DNA of 9,743 nucleotides from Methanomassiliicoccales archaeon PtaB.Bin134 (GTDB lineage Archaea > Thermoplasmatota > Thermoplasmata > Methanomassiliicoccales > UBA472). The position numbers were made by a program, and so were the translations under genes. The notes under the pieces were generated by a model that was not told the DNA's origin, did not search any database, and saw only the letters and a list, made by a program, of their open reading frames with translations. Numbering within the stretch: the stretch's first letter is position 1; each line of letters opens with the position of its first letter. The stretch spans positions 1-9,743 of the forward strand of contig MVPZ01000157.1 of assembly GCA_002067045.1 (NCBI GenBank). Reading direction: 5' to 3'. This document shows positions 1 through 4,972 of the stretch, in pieces.

Positions 1-762
1 CCCCGGGTTGCGCTCCAGGAATCCGATGACCATGCGCTCGAAGGTCAGCTTGTGCGGGAAGTCCCGCAGCGCGGCCGTGTAGTCCCGGTCCCTCTGCAGG
101 GCCTCACGGGCCGCCCTGGACCGCTCGTCCTCCTCCTCGCTAGGATTTCCAATGTAAAGCAGCACCGCGGCCTCCAGGTCCCCCTTGACTATGGCCCTTC
201 CGACCAGATGGGTGACCGGACGCACGGTTCCGAAGCGCTGAACGCCGAAGTAGTTGGGGAAGCCGTTCAGCGAGCGCAGGGCCTCCTCGGTCCCCTGCAG
301 CGAGTCCCTAAGGTCCCCGCCCCTGAGGCGGGTCTCCCGGACCCTTATTCTGAAGTTGTTGCCGACCAGGTCCCCGATGGTCATGCCCCTCTTGGCCATG
401 TATCCGTCCTCGATCAGGACCTGCGAAAGGCGCAGGGCCATGACCTCCTCGACCGGGGCCTCGAAGGACATCAGCTGGGCGGTCACCGCCCTCTTGTCCT
501 TGGTTCCGGCGAACCCGATGCGGTTGCGGGAGACGCCCAGGGCCTTGGACATGTGCCGCACCAGGCGGTTGGTCTCCCAGTTGGTGGCGGTGACCCGGGC
601 CACGCACACCTTTCCCTCGGGCTTGGCCGGAGGGTACTTGGAGACCTCGTCCACCACGAAGTCCTCGGGCTCGGCCTTGAGCTTCCCGCCGCTCCCGGCG
701 GTGTCCGAGTAAAAAACCTCCAGGCCGATGTCCCGCTCGCGGTCTCCGCTGGGCTGCACCAT
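1..762 (-). CDS. truD: tRNA pseudouridine synthase D (TruD), C-terminus outside window
   Basis: TruD converts a uridine of tRNA (U13 in E. coli) to pseudouridine in the cytoplasm. The frame is open from the ATG at 762 to the window edge and gives 254 residues, roughly 60% of an archaeal TruD as I recall its length (420-450 aa). The family signature GFAGTKDKRAVT spans residues 83-94, with the catalytic Asp at D89. The second signature, NYFGVQRFG followed by RPVTHLVG, lies at about residues 170-188. An N-terminal PEDFVVDE segment (residues 32-39), also typical of TruD, is present. The gene lies 5 nt after the rpoL stop codon. No convincing Shine-Dalgarno sequence sits at normal spacing, since the nearest AAGGA is about 17 nt upstream. 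Expression is therefore probably from the rpoL transcript by reinitiation or coupling. The start is chosen because the protein begins naturally there; the next codon, GTG, is a minor alternative. Identification is secure; the missing C-terminus could not be checked. Confidence 0.95.
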   Translation of the reverse strand, partial: MVQPSGDRERDIGLEVFYSDTAGSGGKLKAEPEDFVVDEVSKYPPAKPEGKVCVARVTATNWETNRLVRHMSKALGVSRNRIGFAGTKDKRAVTAQLMSFEAPVEEVMALRLSQVLIEDGYMAKRGMTIGDLVGNNFRIRVRETRLRGGDLRDSLQGTEEALRSLNGFPNYFGVQRFGTVRPVTHLVGRAIVKGDLEAAVLLYIGNPSEEEDERSRAAREALQRDRDYTAALRDFPHKLTFERMVIGFLERNPG

Positions 763-767
763 GAAAA

Positions 768-1043
768 TTACTTCAGGTCCTTCTGCAAAGCTTCCCTGGC
801 CTCCTTGAACTCGTTGGTCAGGGCCTTCGCGGTCTTCTTAAGGGCCGACTGGGGCTTTCCGGTCTTGACCCGGATGTAGAGGGTGGGGTCCTCCATCTGG
901 CTGTGCCCGATGGTGTACTTGACCTCGGCCACGTCCTTGTCCTCCAACAGCCCCTGCACCAAGGGGGTGATCAAGGTCATGTCCGCTCCGATGATGCGGA
1001 CCTTGATGGAGTCCTTTTCCTTCTCTAAGAGCTCGATCTCCAT
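768..1043 (-). CDS. rpoL: DNA-directed RNA polymerase subunit L (RpoL/Rpb11-like)
   Basis: RpoL pairs with RpoD (Rpb3-like) to form the platform on which archaeal RNA polymerase assembles, equivalent to eukaryotic Rpb11/Rpb3 and the bacterial alpha dimer. With the ATG at 1043 the protein has 91 residues, the usual size. It shows the expected order: a short N-terminal beta strand with a charged loop (MEIELLEKEKDSIKVRI), the family segment DMTLITPL (21-28) followed by a helix and LLEDKDV, a HSQMEDP loop (47-53), a strand TLYIRV, and a long amphipathic C-terminal helix (about 65-91). The canonical HTLxN stretch is replaced by MTLIT, so this is a divergent member. A TTG at 1055 would add four residues, but the TATA box at 1068-1074 predicts transcription starting near 1045, which excludes it. 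Next is truD, 5 nt downstream. Identification comes from recalled family features, not an alignment. Confidence 0.88.
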   Translation of the reverse strand: MEIELLEKEKDSIKVRIIGADMTLITPLVQGLLEDKDVAEVKYTIGHSQMEDPTLYIRVKTGKPQSALKKTAKALTNEFKEAREALQKDLK

Positions 1044-1067
1044 GGATTGGACCAATATGGGAGGGGG

Positions 1068-1074
1068 CTATAAA
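1068..1074 (-). promoter_or_regulatory. Archaeal TATA box for rpoL
   Basis: The minus strand reads AAAAGGTTTATAG here, with TTTATA at 1074-1069 preceded by a purine-rich stretch that could serve as BRE. Its centre is about 28 nt upstream of the ATG at 1043, predicting a start of transcription at about 1045 and an mRNA with almost no leader. It lies in the 41-nt gap after the ligase stop codon, so rpoL-truD can be transcribed independently of lig. Confidence 0.6.
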
Positions 1075-1084
1075 CCTTTTGACA

Positions 1085-2842
1085 TCACTCCACGCGCTTG
1101 AGCTGGGCCTGGTACATGGACAGCAGCTCCTGGCTGGTGGTGGCCTCCCGCCCCTCCTTGTCCTCACGGAAGCGCCCGGTGAACCTGGGGAACCGTATGG
1201 CCAGCCCGGAGTCCGGGCGCACGGCCCCGAAGGAGCAGGTGTGTATCGGGGAGAGCGTGATCTCCGCCCCGCGCACCTCCAGCACCAGCCGGGGCTGGAA
1301 CCAGTAGTCGGCGGTCATCTTGGAGTCCACCAGATGATGCCGTTCTCCCAGCCGGTCCGGGGCCAGCATCTCCACCAGGGCCGCCAGGTTCGCGTCGTCG
1401 AAGCCCGAGCCCAGCTTGGACACGGTCTGGAAGGTGTCCGTGGCCGTATCGTAAGTGGCCATGAGCAATGCCCCGTAGAACCCCTTGCGCTTCCCCCGTC
1501 CGGCGAAGGCCCCCACCACCGCCAGGTCCACGGTGTCGTTCATCTCCGAGCGGTACTCCTTCTTGTACTTGATCCACAGGAACCCGCGGTTCCCCGCCCG
1601 GTAGACGGAGTTCTCAGCAACGGACTTGGCCATCAGCCCCTCGCAGCCGTCCTTTATGGCCTCCTGGAAGAAGGCCTGGGCCTCCTCGGCCGAGGACAGC
1701 ACCCGGATCTCCGAGAGCGCCACGGAATCGTCCGGGGTGACGATGGAGGACAGGGCCTCCCGGCGCTGCAGGAACGGCCGGTCGGTGAGGTCCTCGCCGT
1801 CCTTCAGGATGCAGTCGAACAGGCAGAGCTTGACCGGGTAGTCCTCGATGGCCTCCTGGACCCCATACTTCCGTCCGCGGCGGTGGGAGACCTCCTGGAA
1901 GGGCAGGAACTCCCCGGTGTTCAGGTCCACGGGCACACACTCCCCCTCCAGGATGGCGCTGTCCGCGCGCACCGTGCGCTTCAGGCCGGCCACCACGTCC
2001 GGGAACTGCGAGGTCAGCTCGTCCAGCTTGCGGGAGAAGAGGCGGACCTCTCCCCTGCAAACATGCGCCTGGAGGCGCACGCCGTCGTACTTGTACTCGA
2101 AGGCGCAGGTGCCCCCCATCTTCTCCAGTATCTCCTCCGGCGAGGACATGCGCTCGGCCAGCATGGCCCGCAGCGGGCGGTTCACCTGCACATGTATCCC
2201 CCGGACGCCCTCGAGGCCGTGCAGGGCCATCTCCTCGGCCACCAGCCCCAGGTCCGAGGAGACGTTGAAGGCCCTCTCCACGGCATCCCGGTCCTCCTTG
2301 GAGGCGAAGGCCACCGCCAGGGCGTCCAGCACGGTCATGGAGGAGACCCCCAGACGCATGCGGCCGGTGATCACCCGGGAGAGGAACTTGGCCTCCGAGG
2401 ACGAGGCGTCGCTGAGCAGCTTGGACATGAGCTTGATCTTCATGTCCATGGAACCGTTGCCCTCCGCCCTGGCAATCGATTCCAGGGTCTGGTAGGCCCG
2501 GCGCAGGGTCAGCGGCTCGGAGAACAGGGTGGTCTGCTTCCTGTTCTGAAAGGCGATCTGGGCCACCAGCCCGGGGTCCCCCTCCTTCAGCATCAGCTCC
2601 TGGACCCTGGCCTCGGCCATCCCGGAGGCGAAGGAGATGGCCTTGAGTATCATCTTGTCGGCCATGCCCAGCTTGAGGGGGTTGAAGTCCGGGTACAGCT
2701 GCCCCTGGGTCAGGTACACCGCCATCCCGATCTCTGAGGGATCGAAGCGGCGGAAGGCCTCCGCCAGGATGTCGGTCATCTCCAGCCTGGAGGAGGTGGC
2801 CTCCAACCTCTCGTAGGTTTCGGCCAGTTCCCGGAACAGCAT
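1085..2842 (-). CDS. lig: ATP-dependent DNA ligase (archaeal replicative type)
   Basis: This enzyme seals nicks in duplex DNA using ATP, joining Okazaki fragments and finishing repair. Its 585 residues fit the archaeal ligase I size. Domain order is an N-terminal DNA-binding domain (about 1-215), an adenylation domain (about 216-430) and an OB-fold domain (about 431-585). Visible nucleotidyltransferase motifs are: motif I KYDGVR with the adenylated lysine K251, the RKYG region (324-327), motif III ILEGE (297-301), LFDCIL (341-346), motif IV EGLMAK (401-406), motif V WIKYK (423-427) and motif VI near RFPRFTGRFR (550-559). QTTLF at 103-107 sits where Pyrococcus furiosus ligase has its PCNA-binding QKSFF. 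The ATG at 2842 is supported by a TATA-like element centred 25 nt upstream. The helicase gene ends 33 nt upstream and rpoL begins 41 nt downstream. No poly-T terminator is seen after the stop, so read-through into rpoL-truD is possible. Confidence 0.97.
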   Translation of the reverse strand: MLFRELAETYERLEATSSRLEMTDILAEAFRRFDPSEIGMAVYLTQGQLYPDFNPLKLGMADKMILKAISFASGMAEARVQELMLKEGDPGLVAQIAFQNRKQTTLFSEPLTLRRAYQTLESIARAEGNGSMDMKIKLMSKLLSDASSSEAKFLSRVITGRMRLGVSSMTVLDALAVAFASKEDRDAVERAFNVSSDLGLVAEEMALHGLEGVRGIHVQVNRPLRAMLAERMSSPEEILEKMGGTCAFEYKYDGVRLQAHVCRGEVRLFSRKLDELTSQFPDVVAGLKRTVRADSAILEGECVPVDLNTGEFLPFQEVSHRRGRKYGVQEAIEDYPVKLCLFDCILKDGEDLTDRPFLQRREALSSIVTPDDSVALSEIRVLSSAEEAQAFFQEAIKDGCEGLMAKSVAENSVYRAGNRGFLWIKYKKEYRSEMNDTVDLAVVGAFAGRGKRKGFYGALLMATYDTATDTFQTVSKLGSGFDDANLAALVEMLAPDRLGERHHLVDSKMTADYWFQPRLVLEVRGAEITLSPIHTCSFGAVRPDSGLAIRFPRFTGRFREDKEGREATTSQELLSMYQAQLKRVE

Positions 2843-2862
2843 AGCTATGCCAACGACTCGCG

Positions 2863-2871
2863 ATTATTTAA
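2863..2871 (-). promoter_or_regulatory. TATA-like element for lig
   Basis: The minus strand carries TTAAATAAT at 2871-2863, centred about 25 nt upstream of the ligase ATG. This spacing predicts a leaderless transcript starting at or within a base or two of 2842. The element begins 4 nt beyond the helicase stop codon (2876-2878), within the 33-nt gap between the genes. Confidence 0.5.
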
Positions 2872-2875
2872 TTGC

Positions 2876-4441
2876 TCAGAAGTCGCCCAGGGTGCGCTGC
2901 CCCGGATCCTTGCCCGGGGTCTCAGGCGCCAGCTCGGCCTTCATGGTCTCCAGGCGGCGGCGCATGCTCTTCTCCTTGTTGAGCGACGAGTAGTAGTAGG
3001 CCTCGTCCCTGGTGTCCTTGGTGATCAGGATGACCACCTTGCCCGCGCGGGAGCGGCCGGTGCGCCCGCGGCGCTGTATGCTGCGTATCTCCGACGGCAC
3101 CGGCTCATAGAACACCACCAGGTCGGTGCTGGCCACATCCAGGCCCTCCTCGCCCACGGAGGTCGCCACCAGCACGTTGAACTCCCCCTGCCGGAATCGC
3201 TCCAGCACGCCCACCTGCTCCTTCTGGCGCAGCCCCTTCTCCCCCTTGCGGTCCGACTGCCCCACCAGCTTGGCCACCCTGGCCTCCTCCACCTTGCCCA
3301 GCTTGTTGGCCACCAGGTCGCAGGTGTCGCGGTAGTGGGTGAAGACCAGCACCCGGGAGGTGGGGCTCTCCGCCAGCTGCCTGGCCACCACCCCCATGAC
3401 CCGGGAGAGCTTGGGATGCTCGGCCTTCACCGCCAGGGCCTGCTCCCAGATCCTCTGGAAGTGTTCCGAGGAGACGATGTCCCGGGAGGCCTTGGAGCCG
3501 GCGTCAGAGGACGCCTCATCCTTCAGGCGCTCCAGGTAGGCCCGCAGCGAGGACATGCCCTGGGTCTCCACCAGGTCCAGGGCGTGCTCCACCTTCACCG
3601 CCTTGGCCTGGGCGCTTATGGCCTTGTACAGCGCCCTGCTCTTCTCCCCGCCGCGCAGCCGGGCCTGCCAGGTGGCGGCCATCTCCAGCAGGTAGCGCTT
3701 GTTCAGCACCCGGTCCTTGTCCACCACCCCCAGGTCCACCAGTTCGCGCAGGTACTGCTCGTAGAGCTTGTGGATGGACTGGGAGAGGGCCTTCATCTCC
3801 GGAGGCAGCTCCACCTCCACCCAGTCCATGTGCACGGACTGGACGTACTTGGCCACGTCCGGGTCGCGCTCCGTGCGGACCTCTATGTCCTGGATGTTAA
3901 GGTTCCGGCACACCTCCTGGACCTTGGCCTTGTCACTGCCGGGGGACGCGGTCATCCCCAGGACCAGGCCGTCGTACTCCAGGTAGGCCCTGGCCACGTC
4001 CACGTAGGCGTAGTTGCCCACCGCCCGATGGGCCTCGTCGAAAACGATCAGCTTAACCTTGGAGAGGTCCAGGCGGCCGTTCTTCAGGTCGTTGGCCACC
4101 ACCTGCGGGGTGGAGGTGACAATGTCGCTCTCCAGGAAGACCAGCTCCCTCTCCAGGGGGTCCACCTCGCCGGTCATCATGCCTATGCGCTTCCCCCTGA
4201 TCATCCCCTCCATGGAGCGATGGTGCTGCTCCACCAGGGGACGGGTGGGGGCCAGGAACAGCACCTTTCCGCCCTTCTCCTGCAGCACCTTGGCGATGAC
4301 CATGGCCGCCACCACGGTCTTCCCCAGTCCGGTGGGCAGCACCAGCAGGGTGGAGGACCTTGCGGCCCGCCGGGCCAGCTCCACCTGGTAGTCGCGCTGC
4401 TGCACGCATTGCGGCTGGATCAGGGGGTGCTCATAATACAC
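2876..4441 (-). CDS. hef: Hef-like (FANCM/Mph1 family) SF2 DNA helicase without ERCC4 nuclease domain
   Basis: This family unwinds and remodels forked and branched DNA at stalled replication forks. The 521 residues contain a RecA1 domain with PTGLGKT (Walker A, 36-42), APTRPLVEQ (64-72), DEAH (135-138) in the Hef-like context DEAHRAVGNYAYV, and TASPG (164-168). A long helical insertion follows (about 200-335), typical of the Hef/FANCM/MDA5 group. The RecA2 domain has VFTHYRDT (366-373), VATSVGEEGLD (425-435) and QRRGRTGR (456-463). Full-length euryarchaeal Hef continues into an XPF/ERCC4 nuclease plus HhH region; this protein stops after the helicase with a tail ending QRTLGDF, which resembles a PCNA-interacting peptide. 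The GTG start at 4441 fits a TATA-like element centred 26 nt upstream, giving a leaderless message. The frame is clean, with no frameshift remnant of a nuclease before lig. The symbol describes the helicase part only. Confidence 0.88.
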   Translation of the reverse strand: MYYEHPLIQPQCVQQRDYQVELARRAARSSTLLVLPTGLGKTVVAAMVIAKVLQEKGGKVLFLAPTRPLVEQHHRSMEGMIRGKRIGMMTGEVDPLERELVFLESDIVTSTPQVVANDLKNGRLDLSKVKLIVFDEAHRAVGNYAYVDVARAYLEYDGLVLGMTASPGSDKAKVQEVCRNLNIQDIEVRTERDPDVAKYVQSVHMDWVEVELPPEMKALSQSIHKLYEQYLRELVDLGVVDKDRVLNKRYLLEMAATWQARLRGGEKSRALYKAISAQAKAVKVEHALDLVETQGMSSLRAYLERLKDEASSDAGSKASRDIVSSEHFQRIWEQALAVKAEHPKLSRVMGVVARQLAESPTSRVLVFTHYRDTCDLVANKLGKVEEARVAKLVGQSDRKGEKGLRQKEQVGVLERFRQGEFNVLVATSVGEEGLDVASTDLVVFYEPVPSEIRSIQRRGRTGRSRAGKVVILITKDTRDEAYYYSSLNKEKSMRRRLETMKAELAPETPGKDPGQRTLGDF

Positions 4442-4463
4442 GGTTGGTAATCTACGACTGGAT

Positions 4464-4471
4464 AATTAAAA
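4464..4471 (-). promoter_or_regulatory. TATA-like element for the Hef-like helicase
   Basis: The minus strand reads CCTTTTAATTATCC, with TTTAATTA at 4471-4464 centred about 26 nt upstream of the GTG at 4441. That spacing predicts transcription starting at the start codon itself, and it is the main support for choosing GTG 4441 as the start. Confidence 0.5.
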
Positions 4472-4480
4472 GGAAAGGGG
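4466..4480 (-). terminator. Possible pyrimidine-tract terminator of the iron-sulfur carrier gene
   Basis: After the TAA at 4496-4494 the minus strand becomes a pyrimidine run: C-rich first, then CCCCTTTCCTTTTAA. Archaeal transcription often ends at T-rich tracts without a hairpin, so this could release the upstream transcript. It overlaps the TATA-like element of the helicase gene. The T runs are short (three and four), so this is a weak call. Confidence 0.25.
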
Positions 4481-4493
4481 GTTGGTGGGGGGT

Positions 4494-4817
4494 TTAGTGG
4501 CATCCGCCGCCGCAGGAACCGCAGCTGCTGGTGGCGTTGGGGTTGTTGACCACCAGGCCGGAACCGTACGGGGTCTCCACGAAGTCCACGGTGCAGGCGT
4601 CCAGGACCTCCTTGGTCTCCTCGTCGTAGTAAACGGAGAATCCATCCAACTTCTGCTCGAGGTCCCCCTCCTTGGGGTCCTTCTGGAAGGACATCCCGAA
4701 CTGGGCGCCGGAGCAGCCCATGCCGGCCAGGTAGATCCTGATGCCGTATCCGGCCTTGTCGTTCTTGGCTATCAGATCAACGATGTACTTGCTGGCTTCA
4801 TCGGTTACAGTGACCAT
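4494..4817 (-). CDS. A-type iron-sulfur carrier-like protein (IscA/HesB family)
   Basis: The family binds or delivers iron-sulfur clusters, or iron, to apo-proteins in the cytoplasm. The 107 residues match the usual size of about 107. The N-terminal TDEASKYIVDLI helix and the GIRIYLAGMGCSGAQFGMSF segment match HesB/IscA, with conserved C35. DGFSVYYDEET (58-68) is the usual central strand region. The C-terminus normally ends in CxC (C99 and C101 in E. coli IscA); here it is SSCGSCGGGCH, with C99, C102 and C106. A further C75 is present. The ATG at 4817 is preceded by AGGAGA (4832-4827), a good Shine-Dalgarno sequence 9 nt away, and by a strong TATA box, so unlike its neighbours it has a short leader. 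It is divergent from the cation ATPase and 52 nt upstream of the helicase. The family is likely; whether it carries clusters or iron is unknown. Confidence 0.85.
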   Translation of the reverse strand: MVTVTDEASKYIVDLIAKNDKAGYGIRIYLAGMGCSGAQFGMSFQKDPKEGDLEQKLDGFSVYYDEETKEVLDACTVDFVETPYGSGLVVNNPNATSSCGSCGGGCH

Positions 4818-4826
4818 TTGTACCTG

Positions 4827-4833
4827 TCTCCTA
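4827..4833 (-). promoter_or_regulatory. Shine-Dalgarno site of the iron-sulfur carrier gene
   Basis: The minus strand reads TAGGAGA at 4833-4827, 9 nt before the ATG at 4817. It lies right at the predicted transcript start (about 4834), giving a leader of roughly 16-17 nt. It decides the ATG 4817 start. Confidence 0.6.
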
Positions 4834-4855
4834 AAACTTTCAAATCAACAGGACG

Positions 4856-4863
4856 TATATAAA
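4856..4863 (-). promoter_or_regulatory. TATA box for the iron-sulfur carrier gene
   Basis: The minus strand carries TTTATATA at 4863-4856, the best TATA box in the window. A start of transcription near 4834 is predicted. The 8-nt palindrome ACAATTGT (4863-4870) abuts it on the BRE side. Confidence 0.65.
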
Positions 4864-4872
4864 CAATTGTAT

Positions 4873-4892
4873 CATCCCCACCTGCTGGGATG
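4873..4892. repeat. Short inverted repeat between divergent promoters
   Basis: CATCCC (4873-4878) and GGGATG (4887-4892) form a perfect 6-bp inverted repeat with an 8-bp spacer. It sits between the TATA box of the iron-sulfur carrier gene and that of the ATPase gene, at about position -48 relative to the predicted carrier transcript start. It could be an operator for a dimeric regulator, but a 6-bp match in 155 bp may be chance. Confidence 0.25.
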
Positions 4893-4933
4893 GAATATCG
4901 TCGCAAAAACGGGGGCGCCCACAACGACAAAAC

Positions 4934-4942
4934 TATATTATA
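4934..4942 (+). promoter_or_regulatory. TATA box for the P-type ATPase gene
   Basis: TATATTATA lies here, centred about 35 nt before the ATG at 4973. The usual spacing predicts transcription starting at about 4964, after the TTG at 4961, which argues against that TTG as start codon. Confidence 0.6.
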
Positions 4943-4964
4943 CGCCCGGCTGGAAAGGGGTTGC

Positions 4965-4970
4965 GAGGAG
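4965..4970 (+). promoter_or_regulatory. Shine-Dalgarno site of the P-type ATPase gene
   Basis: GAGGAG precedes the ATG at 4973 with only 2 nt between. The site is at the very 5' end of the predicted transcript. Spacing is shorter than usual, but it still favours ATG 4973 over the TTG at 4961, which lacks a leader altogether. Confidence 0.45.
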
Positions 4971-4972
4971 AG

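Noticed and set aside
1079..2737. 552-codon open frame on the plus strand opposite the ligase gene
   Set aside because: The product is Gly/Leu/His/Gln-rich with no recognisable motif. The antisense strand of a GC-rich gene commonly stays open, and the ligase on the other strand has every family motif.
3335..4450. 371-codon open frame on the plus strand opposite the helicase
   Set aside because: His/Leu/Gly-rich shadow of the helicase gene with no promoter or ribosome site and no motif.
4477..4492. G-rich run on the plus strand (GGGGG TT GG T GGGGGG) as a G-quadruplex
   Set aside because: It has only three G runs, one of just two bases, so a stable four-strand structure is doubtful. It is more simply a pyrimidine tract after the iron-sulfur carrier gene.
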